A stretch of DNA of 64,000 nucleotides from Corynebacterium lujinxingii (lineage in GTDB: Bacteria > Actinomycetota > Actinomycetes > Mycobacteriales > Mycobacteriaceae): the NCBI RefSeq assembly GCF_014490555.1, contig NZ_CP061032.1, positions 620,001 through 684,000 of the forward strand. Direction: 5' to 3'. Positions within the stretch are counted from its first letter, which is position 1; each line of letters opens with the position of its first letter. Positions 55,589 to 63,928 of the stretch are shown one piece after another. The notes below the pieces were generated by a model that saw only the letters and a list, made by a program, of their open reading frames with translations, had not been told where the DNA came from and made no database searches. The position numbers were made by a program, and so were the translations under genes.

Positions 55589-56845
55589 GTGACCGCTCCA
55601 GACCCCCAAACCGGCGGCTCCACCGCGGCCGATGTCCCCGCAAAGCCACCGGCAGCGGCCCGGGGCATCGGGCCGATGATCGGCGCCATCTTCCTCATGG
55701 CCACCTCAGCCATCGGACCCGGCTTCCTCACCCAAACCTCCGTCTTCACCGCGAAGATGGGCGCGGCGTTCGCATTTGCGATTCTGCTGTCCATCATCGT
55801 CGACGTCGTTATCCAGCTCAACGTCTGGCGCATCCTCGGCGCATCCGGCTTGCGCGCCAGCGAAATGGCGAATGCGCTGCTGCCCGGCCTCGGCTGGTTC
55901 CTGGCGATCCTCGTCGGCATCGGCGGCTTGGTGTTCAACATCGGCAACATCGCCGGCACCGGCCTCGGCGTACAGGCACTCACCGGCGGCAGCGTCGACC
56001 CGAAGATCGGCGGCGCTATCTCCGCGATCATCGCGATCGTCGTGTTCCTCTGGAAGCGAGCGGGCGCCGCGCTCGATGTCATCGTCGGCATCCTCGGCGC
56101 GATGATGATCTTGCTCATGCTTTACGTCGCCATTTCCTCGAACCCGCCGGTGGCGGAAGCGATGCGCCAGTCCGTCGCGCCAGATGCGGTGGATTTCAAG
56201 GTGATCACCACCCTGATCGGCGGCTCCATCGGCGGCTACATCGTTTTCGCCGGCGTGCACAGGCTTATCGACGCCGGCCACACCGGCCCCGAGAACATGG
56301 ACTACGTCTCGCGCTCGGCGGTAACCGGCATCATCGTCACCGGCATCATGCGTGTGCTGCTGTTCCTGGCGGTGCTCGGTGTCGTCGCAACGGGCGTCGC
56401 ACTGTCCGAGGACAATACCGCCGCCGACGTCTTCTACCAGGCCGCTGGCGACTTCGGACGCCGCGCCTTCGGCCTCGTGCTGTGGGCCGCGGGCCTGTCG
56501 TCAGTCATCGGCGCATCGTTCACCTCGATTTCGTTCTTGACTAAGCAGGGGTTCGACCCGAAGAAGCGCGGCTGGCTCACCGTCGGCTTCATCGTCATCT
56601 CCGCGGTGATCTACCTGCTGCTCGGTTCCGCCCCGCAGCGACTGCTGATTTTCGCCGGCGCGTTCAACGGCCTGATCCTGCCGATCGGCTTCGCAGTGGT
56701 GCTCTTCGCCGGCTTCTTCCGCCGCGACCTGCTGCGCGGTTACAAGCCACCGGTGTGGATGCTCGCCCTCGGCGCCATTACGCTCATCGGCTGCGTGTGG
56801 ATGGGCTGGGGTTCGATCTCCAACCTGCCGGCGGTGTGGTCGTAA
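55589..56845 (+). CDS. NRAMP-related membrane transporter (YcsG-like)
   Basis: The 418-residue protein has about 11 membrane segments and a hydrophilic N-terminus. NRAMP features are partial: I-G-P-G-F-L-T-Q-T-S in the first helix replaces D-P-G-N, and no M-P-H motif is found in helix 6. Divergent NRAMP proteins of this type (B. subtilis YcsG) occur beside 5-oxoprolinase and DUF1445 genes, as here. The substrate may therefore be not a metal but 5-oxoproline or a related acid; this is inference. GTG 55589 has GAAAGGGG 7 bases upstream. Confidence 0.82.
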   Translation: MTAPDPQTGGSTAADVPAKPPAAARGIGPMIGAIFLMATSAIGPGFLTQTSVFTAKMGAAFAFAILLSIIVDVVIQLNVWRILGASGLRASEMANALLPGLGWFLAILVGIGGLVFNIGNIAGTGLGVQALTGGSVDPKIGGAISAIIAIVVFLWKRAGAALDVIVGILGAMMILLMLYVAISSNPPVAEAMRQSVAPDAVDFKVITTLIGGSIGGYIVFAGVHRLIDAGHTGPENMDYVSRSAVTGIIVTGIMRVLLFLAVLGVVATGVALSEDNTAADVFYQAAGDFGRRAFGLVLWAAGLSSVIGASFTSISFLTKQGFDPKKRGWLTVGFIVISAVIYLLLGSAPQRLLIFAGAFNGLILPIGFAVVLFAGFFRRDLLRGYKPPVWMLALGAITLIGCVWMGWGSISNLPAVWS

Positions 56846-57628
56846 GTGCAGCCCGCATCCATGACCCCGGCGAAGGCCCGCGCGTTGTTCCGCACCACTG
56901 ATGTGGCGACAACGGCGGGCTTTTCCGCAGGATTCGCCCAAGCGAACCTGATTGCGCTGGATCGTCGTTACGCGTTCGACTTCCTCTTATTCGCGCAACG
57001 CAACCCGAAGCCGTGCCCGGTCCTCGGCGTGCTCGAGCCCGGCCAGGTCTCCTCGGACTTGCTCGCCGGCGGCGACATCCGCACCGACATCCCCGCCTAC
57101 CGCGTCTACGAGCGCGGTTCGCTTATCGACGAACCCCTCACCGCCTCCTCCTACTGGACCGAGAACACCGTCGCGTTTTTGATCGGCTGTTCGTTTACCT
57201 TCGAGCAGGCGCTTTTGGACAACGGCGTGCCGCTACCGCACATCGAGCAGGGCAAAAACGTTGCGATGTACCGCACCGACATCGAGTGCGAACCAGCGGG
57301 CGTGTTCAGCGGCAAGATGGTGGTCTCTATGCGCCCGATCCCGGCGTCGTTGGTGTCTGACGCTGTACGCATCACGTCGCGCTACCCGGCGGTGCACGGC
57401 GCGCCGGTGCATGTGGGGGACCCGGCCACGATTGGCATTTCCGATTTGGGTGCGCCCGATTTTGGCGAAGCTATCGACATCCCGCCCGGCACCGTGCCGG
57501 TGTTTTGGGCGTGCGGGGTGACGCCGCAGTCGATCGTGATGTCGTCCAAGCCTGATCTTGCGATCTGCCACGCTCCGGGCAAGATGCTCATCACGGACGC
57601 GCGCGACCTGGTATATCAGGTGCCATGA
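56846..57628 (+). CDS. DUF1445 family protein (D-glutamate cyclase / hydro-lyase-like)
   Basis: The protein has 260 residues. Typical features are R-A-L-F-R-T-T, T-A-G-F-S-A-G-F-A-Q-A-N-L, D-F-L-L-F-A-Q-R-N-P-K-P-C-P-V-L, D-I-P-x-Y-R-V-Y, F-L-I-G-C-S-F-T-F-E, M-Y-R-T-D-I-E-C and G-V-T-P-Q. The family includes YcsI; the mammalian D-glutamate cyclase converts D-glutamate to 5-oxo-D-proline. It begins directly after the transporter stop (GTG 56846, or ATG 56861) and overlaps the GlgC-like gene by four bases. Confidence 0.87.
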   Translation: MQPASMTPAKARALFRTTDVATTAGFSAGFAQANLIALDRRYAFDFLLFAQRNPKPCPVLGVLEPGQVSSDLLAGGDIRTDIPAYRVYERGSLIDEPLTASSYWTENTVAFLIGCSFTFEQALLDNGVPLPHIEQGKNVAMYRTDIECEPAGVFSGKMVVSMRPIPASLVSDAVRITSRYPAVHGAPVHVGDPATIGISDLGAPDFGEAIDIPPGTVPVFWACGVTPQSIVMSSKPDLAICHAPGKMLITDARDLVYQVP

Positions 57629-58746
57629 CACGCACGACGGTTGCTCTTGTTCTCGCCGGCGGCCGCGGCTCCCGGCTCAGTCCGCTGACCGATCACCGCC
57701 CGAAGCCCGCGGTGCCGCTTGCCGGCAGCTTTTCGCTTATCGACGTCACCTTGTCCAACCTGGCCAATTCCGGTCTGCGCAATGTGTGGATCGCCGAGCA
57801 GTACCTGCCGAACCACCTCAATCGCCACCTCGCGGGCGGCAGACCGTGGGACCTGGACGGCACGCGCGACGGGCTGCGCGTGCTGCCACCACGCGAGGGC
57901 GGCGAGGGCGACGGCTTTACCGAAGGCAACGGCCACGCCCTCTACCAGCACCTCGAGGAGGTCGAGCGCTTCGGCGCGGACACCCTTGTGGTGTGCAGCG
58001 CGGATCACCTCTACCAGCTGGATTTCCGGGACGTGTTGGAGCAGCACGACCGTCTCGGCAGTGACCTGACGGTCGTGACCACCGAGGTTGCCGAGGACCC
58101 GTCGCGCTACGGTGTCGTCTCCTCCCGAGACGGGGAAGTGGTCACGTACGACTACAAGCCGGAGTCGCCGTCGGGGTCTGTGGTGGCCACGGAGGTGTTC
58201 GTCTACTCTGTCACGGCGTTGCGCAAAGCTTGCGACGCGCTGGTCAGCTCCGATTCGGATGGCGAGGAGTTGGCCGACTACGGCGACACGATCGTGCCGT
58301 ACATGGTCGAAAACTGCACCGTGCACGAGTTCCGCATGGAGGGGTATTGGCGAGATTTAGGCACGATCGACGCGTATTTCCAGGCGCATATGGAACTTAT
58401 CGACGGCCACGGCCTCGACATCTTCCGCCCCGACTGGCCCCTGGTGACCAAGGTGCACACCACGCCACCTGCACGCGTACATGCGCAGGCGGAGGTCCAC
58501 GACAGCCTGCTGTGCCCCGGCGCAAACGTGTCCGGCAACGTCGAGCACAGCGTCATCGGTCCTGGTGTCGTCGTCGAGGCGGGCGCGACAGTGCGCCGCA
58601 GCATCCTCATCGGCGACGTTCGTGTGCCTGCCGGTGCGGTGTTGGAGTCGGTGATCGCCGACCGGGGCGCACACGTGCCGGACGGGAGCACTGGAGCAAC
58701 AAAACCCGGTCCTGGCAACATCACCGTGCTTTCTGTGGATAACTAG
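57625..58746 (+). CDS. GlgC-like sugar-phosphate nucleotidyltransferase
   Basis: The 373-residue protein has the ADP-glucose pyrophosphorylase fold: L-V-L-A-G-G-R-G-S-R-L-S-P-L-T, R-P-K-P-A-V-P-L, G-N-G-H-A-L-Y-Q (normally G-T-A-D-A-V), S-A-D-H-L-Y, Y-W-R-D-L-G-T-I-D-A-Y, then a left-handed beta-helix. It is about 30 residues shorter than usual GlgC and diverges in the nucleotide-proximal motif, so the substrate is uncertain. Position in an operon after DUF1445 is unexpected for glycogen synthesis. The last codons contain a DnaA box. Confidence 0.82.
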   Translation: MTRTTVALVLAGGRGSRLSPLTDHRPKPAVPLAGSFSLIDVTLSNLANSGLRNVWIAEQYLPNHLNRHLAGGRPWDLDGTRDGLRVLPPREGGEGDGFTEGNGHALYQHLEEVERFGADTLVVCSADHLYQLDFRDVLEQHDRLGSDLTVVTTEVAEDPSRYGVVSSRDGEVVTYDYKPESPSGSVVATEVFVYSVTALRKACDALVSSDSDGEELADYGDTIVPYMVENCTVHEFRMEGYWRDLGTIDAYFQAHMELIDGHGLDIFRPDWPLVTKVHTTPPARVHAQAEVHDSLLCPGANVSGNVEHSVIGPGVVVEAGATVRRSILIGDVRVPAGAVLESVIADRGAHVPDGSTGATKPGPGNITVLSVDN

Positions 58747-58779
58747 CACGTGCTTTTCGACGAGTTATCCACAGTTTTT
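58733..58779 (+). terminator. 12-bp DnaA-box hairpin followed by a U-tract
   Basis: CTGTGGATAACT (58733-58744) and AGTTATCCACAG (58763-58774) are perfect inverted arms, each holding a consensus DnaA box (TTATCCACA). The 18-base loop contains the palindrome AGCACGTGCT (58745-58754). TTTTT follows at 58775-58779, so it also has the form of a terminator for the glgC-like operon. Confidence 0.75.
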
Positions 58780-58789
58780 CGGCGGGGTC

Positions 58790-58824
58790 TTGTGCTTTGG
58801 GGTGGGCTGTTTAGTGTTTGGGGC
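58790..58824 (+). promoter_or_regulatory. Leaderless promoter of the HNH gene
   Basis: TTGTGC (58790-58795), a 16-base spacer and TAGTGT (58812-58817) lie 7 bases before ATG 58825. Confidence 0.6.
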
Positions 58825-59880
58825 ATGAATTCGTTTGCAGCACTCGTGGAGGCGATGTCGGCGTCAGCGTTGGAGACGCTGGCCGGCTTCGACCTCGACG
58901 TTGCGCTGGCCGCAGGCTTCGCCCCGGACCGGGCGCGGGCGTTATCGCGGCTGCAGGCGGTGTATTTCGGGCCCACGAAGTTCACCCGCAAGCAGCGTGA
59001 GGCGCTTGCGCGGGCGAGCGGGTTTTCGTTGGATGAACTGCTGCTGATTGAACGCCGCATCGCGAAGGTGTCGGATGTGGCCGCGCGGTGGGGGCTGCGG
59101 CTGTCGCTGCTTCAGGTCGACGGTGGCTACCGGGCGATCGAGCGCGCCGCCCGCGAGGTAGTACCGGCCAATGACGCGCCAGCATCGGATGCTGCGAAGT
59201 TCGGCCCTGCCCGCAACGGGAAGAAGACGCTGCATTTAACCCTCGACGAACGCGAGATCACCGATATCGAGTTCGCCGGACGCCAGGGCATCGATCCCGC
59301 GAAGCCGGCCGCGGAGCAGATCGCTAAGAATTTGGCGTCGATCTTTTTCGGCGGTGGCGGGGTGGCGCGTGCGGTGCCGCGTCCGATCCTCGCGGTGGGG
59401 CTGCCGGATTTCGGGCGGATTATGGCCGGCGAGGGCGACGACGTCGTGTTGGCGTTGTCGGATGGGACGACGATGACCGGTGCGGAGTTTCTTACCGCCC
59501 AGTTCGGCGACATCCTCGAGGTGGCTGCGTTTCACCCGGAGGCCGGTGCGGTGAATCTGTACCGGACCGAGCGGCGGGCGAATAAGAAGCAGCGCGATTT
59601 GGCGAAGATGGTCTCGCCGGTGTGCGCGTTCCCCGGCTGCCGGCACGGAGCCGATGCCTGCGAGTTGCATCACGTCACCGCGTGGAAACACGGCGGTGAG
59701 ACCAATCTGGACAACCTGGCGCCGCTGTGCCGCTACCACAACCGGGTCAACGACGATGACCCGTGGCGGAAGAAGCGCGGCCGGATCGCGATGATCCGGG
59801 GCGCCCCAGTATGGATCTCACCCCGCGGCTACCCGATGAAAAACACCGACCACGGGGTGATGGACCGATTGTTCGGCTAG
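58825..59880 (+). CDS. DUF222 / 13E12-type HNH endonuclease
   Basis: The 351-residue protein has an N-terminal helical DUF222-like region (1-220) and a C-terminal HNH nuclease: C-A-F-P-G-C, then E-L-H-H-V-T-A-W-K-H-G-G-E-T-N-L-D-N-L-A-P-L-C-R-Y-H-N. Cys residues, H-H, Asn and His are intact. Such proteins are numerous in actinobacteria and related to the REP13E12 repeats of mycobacteria. It sits between two halves of a metabolic region and converges with the carboxylase gene (4-base stop overlap). The biological role is unknown. Confidence 0.88.
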   Translation: MNSFAALVEAMSASALETLAGFDLDVALAAGFAPDRARALSRLQAVYFGPTKFTRKQREALARASGFSLDELLLIERRIAKVSDVAARWGLRLSLLQVDGGYRAIERAAREVVPANDAPASDAAKFGPARNGKKTLHLTLDEREITDIEFAGRQGIDPAKPAAEQIAKNLASIFFGGGGVARAVPRPILAVGLPDFGRIMAGEGDDVVLALSDGTTMTGAEFLTAQFGDILEVAAFHPEAGAVNLYRTERRANKKQRDLAKMVSPVCAFPGCRHGADACELHHVTAWKHGGETNLDNLAPLCRYHNRVNDDDPWRKKRGRIAMIRGAPVWISPRGYPMKNTDHGVMDRLFG

Positions 59881-61613
59881 GAAATAGTGGCGATCGTCGC
59901 GTTGGCTTTCACACGTTCGCCCTGCTTGGCCGCGAGGGAGATTTGGCCGTCACGGGGGGCCTTGATCTGCGATTCCATTTTCATCGCCTCAATGGTGGCA
60001 ATGGGGTCGCCTGTTGCGACGACATCGCCGTCGTCGACGAGCCATTCAACGATGGTTGCCTCGTACTTCGTCGTTACGGCGTTTGCCGCGTCTCCGGCGG
60101 GGGCCGCGTCTGAGCCGGTGTCCGCAGAGGCGCCGCCCGCACCGAGAAGTGCGACCGGGAAGCCGATGGTGTGGAGTCTGCCGTCGATTTCGACGACGAC
60201 GTCGCGGCGCTCGTCGTAGATGTGCTCGATGTCGACCCCGTTGTGGTTGGCGGACGGGGAGTAGTTGTGGTCCACCCAGTCGGTGTAGACGTCGAGGGAA
60301 TCGCCGGTGATCTCAGGGGCTTCGACCATGTCGCGGTGGAAGGGGATGACGGTGCGCACACCTTCAATGGTGAACTCGGACAGCGACTGCTTCGCGCGAG
60401 CGAGCGCGGTGTCGCGGTCCGGGCCCCACACGACGAGTTTGCCCATCAGGGAGTCGTAGTACGGCGGGATTTCACCGCCGGTGCGCACGCCGGTGTCGAT
60501 GCGCACGCCGGGTCCGGTGGGGACGTCGAAACGCGTCACGGTACCCGGCGAAGGGGCGAAGCCGTTGGTGACGTCCTCGGCGTTGATGCGGAACTCGAAT
60601 GCGTGGCCGCTAATTGCCGGGTCGGTCGTGTCTCCGCCGACAAAGGACAACGGCAGCCCGTCGGCGATGCGGAACTGCTCGGCGATGATGTCCACGCCGG
60701 TGACAGCCTCCGTGACGGGGTGTTCGACCTGAACACGGGTGTTGACCTCCAAAAATGACACAGTGCCGTCTTCGGAGACGATGTATTCCACCGTGCCCGC
60801 GGACTGGTATCCGGCCTTGCGGATAATCCCGCGCGCACCCTCCTCGATGGCGGTGCGCTGCTCGTCGGTGAGGAACGGTGCGGGGGCTTCCTCGATGAGT
60901 TTTTGGAAGCGGCGCTGGGTGGAGCAGTCGCGGGTGCCGAGGACGGCGACGTTGCCGTGGGCGTCGGCAAGCACCTGCGCTTCGACGTGGCGGGGGTGGA
61001 CGAGGAATTTCTCCACGTAGCACTCGCCGCGCCCGAACGCCTCGCGTGCTTCGCGGCCGGCGGAGGCGAAGCCTTCCTCGATGTCGGCTTCGTCGAACAC
61101 GACCTTCAGGCCGCGGCCACCGCCGCCGAATGCTGCCTTGATGGCGATCGGCATGCCGTGTTCGTCGGCGAAGTCGCGCGCTTCCTCCCACGTCTCGAGC
61201 GGCTCGCCGGTACCCGGCGCCAGCGGAGCGTCGGCCTCGACGGCGAGCGCGCGGGCCGAGAGTTTGTCGCCGAGCAGCTCGATCGCGTCGGGCGACGGGC
61301 CGATCCACGTCAAGCCGGCCTGTTCGACGGTGCGGGCGAAGTCGGCATTTTCGGAGAGGAACCCGTAGCCGGGGTGGAGGCAGTCGGCACCGGCGCGGTG
61401 TGCGATCTCGATAAGCGCCGGGATGTTCATGTACGTTTCAGCAGATGTCTTGCCGGGCAAAAGGTATGCCTCGTCGGCGACTTGGGTGTGCAGTGCGCCG
61501 GTGTCGGGTTCGGAGTACACGGCGATGGAGCGGATGCCCATGTCGCGGGCGGTGCGTGCGATGCGGACGGCGATTTCGCCGCGGTTGGCGATGAGTACAG
61601 CGTTCAAAGTCAT
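59877..61613 (-). CDS. Biotin carboxylase / BCCP protein of the 5-oxoprolinase cluster
   Basis: The protein has 578 residues. Biotin-carboxylase domain (about 1-450): L-I-A-N-R-G-E-I-A-V-R, K-A-A-F-G-G-G-G-R-G-L (ATP-grasp loop), F-L-E-V-N-T-R-V-Q-V-E-H-P-V-T-E. Linker, then a biotinyl domain with E-A-M-K-M-E-S (Lys attachment) about 35 residues before the end. It resembles AccBC of acyl-CoA carboxylases, but acc genes also occur with pxpABC in many bacteria. It follows pxpBC by 15 bases. No carboxyltransferase subunit is adjacent. Confidence 0.92.
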   Translation of the reverse strand: MTLNAVLIANRGEIAVRIARTARDMGIRSIAVYSEPDTGALHTQVADEAYLLPGKTSAETYMNIPALIEIAHRAGADCLHPGYGFLSENADFARTVEQAGLTWIGPSPDAIELLGDKLSARALAVEADAPLAPGTGEPLETWEEARDFADEHGMPIAIKAAFGGGGRGLKVVFDEADIEEGFASAGREAREAFGRGECYVEKFLVHPRHVEAQVLADAHGNVAVLGTRDCSTQRRFQKLIEEAPAPFLTDEQRTAIEEGARGIIRKAGYQSAGTVEYIVSEDGTVSFLEVNTRVQVEHPVTEAVTGVDIIAEQFRIADGLPLSFVGGDTTDPAISGHAFEFRINAEDVTNGFAPSPGTVTRFDVPTGPGVRIDTGVRTGGEIPPYYDSLMGKLVVWGPDRDTALARAKQSLSEFTIEGVRTVIPFHRDMVEAPEITGDSLDVYTDWVDHNYSPSANHNGVDIEHIYDERRDVVVEIDGRLHTIGFPVALLGAGGASADTGSDAAPAGDAANAVTTKYEATIVEWLVDDGDVVATGDPIATIEAMKMESQIKAPRDGQISLAAKQGERVKANATIATIS

Positions 61614-61628
61614 GATCGGTCCTAAGCG

Positions 61629-63176
61629 TTAGAGGGGGAATCGTTCGAAGCGCAGTTTGGCGCCTGGGGGAAGTTGGGCGGCGATGTCGACGTCTTCGTT
61701 GATCACGGTGGCGATGACGGGGTAGCCGCCGGTGACGGCGTGGTCGCGCAGGAAGAGCACGGGTTGTCCGGACGGTGGGATTTGTACGGAGCCTGCGACC
61801 ATGCCTTCACTGGGCAGTTCGCCGTCGCGTTCGCGGCGCAGCGGCGCGTCGGATTCGAGGCGCAGTCCGACGCGGTTGGAGTCGCCGGTGACGGTGAAGG
61901 TGGTGTTGAAAAATTGCTCGACGGCGTCGTCACCGAACCAGTCGTCGCGCGGGCCGAGTACGCAGCGCACCGTGCCGACGACGTCTGCGCCGTCGCGCTC
62001 GACGCGCAGCGGGTTGGTCAACAGCGAGTTGGCGGATTGCGGTTTGGCCAGCGACATTGCGATCTGGTCGCCGCTGGAAAGCGGCTCGGGGCCAAGCCCG
62101 GAGAGCATGTCGGTGGCGGCGGAGTCGAGTTCGGTATCGGCGATGAGCCCGCCGCGCACGGCGATGTAGGTGCGGAATCCGAGGCGCGCTTGCTTGACGA
62201 CGACCTCTGCTCCCGCCGGCACAATCGTCGGCGTCGCAAGTGGCACGGGGCGGCCTCCCACGGTGACGTCGGCGTCGGCGCCGGTAACGCAGATGACGGT
62301 TTCGGTCAGGGCGGTCATCGAAAGTCCACCGATGTTTTCCAGCAGGGTGGCGTTGCGTTTGTTGCCCACGGCGGCGTTGGCGGTGCGGGCGGAGGCGCGG
62401 TCCGCCGAGCCCGACGTGGTGACCCCCAAGTTGCCGTTGCCCTGGCGGCCGAGGTCCTGGTAGAGGGTTTGCAGGCCGGCGTCGTCCAGGGTGAACACGG
62501 GGCGCCGGGGTGGGGTGTCGAGGTGGTGGCGGGCGGTGGCGCGGTCGTCGTCAAGCGTGGCCACGGCGCGGTAATGCACCCGGTCACCCGGGGCGACGAG
62601 CGCGGGTGGGGTGGCGGTGGAGTCCCACATCGGGGTGTTGGTGGTGCCGATGAGCTGCCAGCCGCCGGGGGAGGTGCGCGGGTAGACGGCGGAGAAGTCG
62701 CCGGCGAGCGCGACGGCGCCGGCGGGCACGGCGATGCGCGGGGTGTCGCGGCGCGGGATTTCGAGCGCGCGAGAGGCGTCTTCGGGCACGCAGTACGTGA
62801 ACCCGGGGGCAAACCCGCCGAAGGCTGCGACCCAGGTGGTGGAGGTGTGCCAGTCGATGAGTTCGTTTTCGCCCATGCCGAGTGATGTCGCCAGCGTGGC
62901 GATGTCTTCGCCGTCGTAGCGCACGTCGATTTCAATGTCGCGCGGTGCGGTGCGCTCGGCGGCGGCCGGGCTGTAGGTGGAAAGCGTCTCGATCGCCCGG
63001 GTCGTCGCGGTGGGCGAGTCGAAGGTGAGCAGCACGGTGCGCGCCGCGGCGACGACGTCGGTCTGGTGGTCGAGCGGACTCGCGGACAGCGCGGCGTAGT
63101 AGTTCATCACTGTGGTCAGGTCCGGCAGGTCGACGATGAGCCCGCGGGTGCCGACGCGTTTGACGTTTGAGCTCAT
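61629..63176 (-). CDS. pxpBC: Fused 5-oxoprolinase subunits PxpB-PxpC (KipI-KipA)
   Basis: The 515-residue protein contains both subunits in one chain. KipI part (about 1-215): A-F-G-G-F-A-P-G-F-T-Y-C and R-T-S-P-G-G-W-Q-L-I-G-T-T. KipA part (about 235-515): D-A-G-L-Q-T-L-Y-Q-D-L-G-R, G-S-A-D, Y-I-A-V-R-G-G, and G-G-Y-P-V-I-A-T-V. PxpBC activates 5-oxoproline with ATP, and PxpA hydrolyses it to glutamate. The fusion is known in other bacteria. Start ATG 63176 overlaps the pxpA stop by 4 bases. Confidence 0.93.
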   Translation of the reverse strand: MSSNVKRVGTRGLIVDLPDLTTVMNYYAALSASPLDHQTDVVAAARTVLLTFDSPTATTRAIETLSTYSPAAAERTAPRDIEIDVRYDGEDIATLATSLGMGENELIDWHTSTTWVAAFGGFAPGFTYCVPEDASRALEIPRRDTPRIAVPAGAVALAGDFSAVYPRTSPGGWQLIGTTNTPMWDSTATPPALVAPGDRVHYRAVATLDDDRATARHHLDTPPRRPVFTLDDAGLQTLYQDLGRQGNGNLGVTTSGSADRASARTANAAVGNKRNATLLENIGGLSMTALTETVICVTGADADVTVGGRPVPLATPTIVPAGAEVVVKQARLGFRTYIAVRGGLIADTELDSAATDMLSGLGPEPLSSGDQIAMSLAKPQSANSLLTNPLRVERDGADVVGTVRCVLGPRDDWFGDDAVEQFFNTTFTVTGDSNRVGLRLESDAPLRRERDGELPSEGMVAGSVQIPPSGQPVLFLRDHAVTGGYPVIATVINEDVDIAAQLPPGAKLRFERFPL

Positions 63177-63928
63177 AGCACGCTCGCAATCGTGATGTTG
63201 TCGGCGCGAAGCTTTTCGACGACACGCCGCGTCAACTCCACCGATCCCGGCGAGTCGCCGTGCACGCACACGGATTCGGCCTGCACGTTGACCTCGGTGC
63301 CGTCGACGGCGGTGACCGCACCGGTGGAGGCGACCTGGAGCACACGCTCGGCGACGGCGTCTGGGTCGTGCATGACCGCGTTCGGCTCGCGTCGCGACAC
63401 GAGGGTGCCGTCGGGGTTGTAGCCGCGGTCGGCAAACGCCTCGCGGATCACCCGAAGGCCGGCCTGTTCGGCGATGTCTACGGCCACGCCGCCGGGCAGC
63501 AGCATGACGGCGAGATTCCGGTCGAACGCCTTGATGCCGTCGATGACAGCGCGTGCATGGGCTTCGTGGTGCACGATCGTGTTGTAGAGCGCCCCGTGGG
63601 GTTTGACGTAGCGCACCTTAAGCCCGCGGGCCTGCGCAAGGGCGTCGAGGGCGCCGATTTGGTAGAGGGTTTCGTCGGCGAGTTCGCCGGGGGTGTAGTC
63701 CATGAAGCGGCGGCCGAAGCCGACCGGGTCGTTGTAGGCGACGTGTGCGCCCAGGGTGACTCCGTGGGCGGCGGCGTCGTCAAGCGTGGCTGCGATGGAG
63801 TGCGGGTCGCCAGCGTGGAATCCGGTGGCCACGTTCGCGCTGGAGACCATGCTCAGCATCGCCTGGTCGTCGGCGACCGGGTTGCCCGCGGTCGTTTCTC
63901 CGAGGTCGGCGTTGAGGTCGATATGCAT
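63173..63928 (-). CDS. pxpA: 5-oxoprolinase subunit PxpA (LamB/YcsF family)
   Basis: The 251-residue protein starts M-H-I-D-L-N-A-D-L-G-E, continues A-N-V-A-T-G-F-H-A-G-D-P, H-V-A-Y-N-D-P-V-G-F-G-R-R, K-P-H-G-A-L-Y-N, E-A-F-A-D-R-G-Y and S-V-C-V-H-G-D-S-P-G, all typical of PxpA. It is the hydrolase-like part of 5-oxoprolinase and heads the minus operon pxpA-pxpBC-carboxylase. 5-oxoproline arises spontaneously from glutamine, so this is a damage/salvage pathway. Confidence 0.95.
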   Translation of the reverse strand: MHIDLNADLGETTAGNPVADDQAMLSMVSSANVATGFHAGDPHSIAATLDDAAAHGVTLGAHVAYNDPVGFGRRFMDYTPGELADETLYQIGALDALAQARGLKVRYVKPHGALYNTIVHHEAHARAVIDGIKAFDRNLAVMLLPGGVAVDIAEQAGLRVIREAFADRGYNPDGTLVSRREPNAVMHDPDAVAERVLQVASTGAVTAVDGTEVNVQAESVCVHGDSPGSVELTRRVVEKLRADNITIASVL

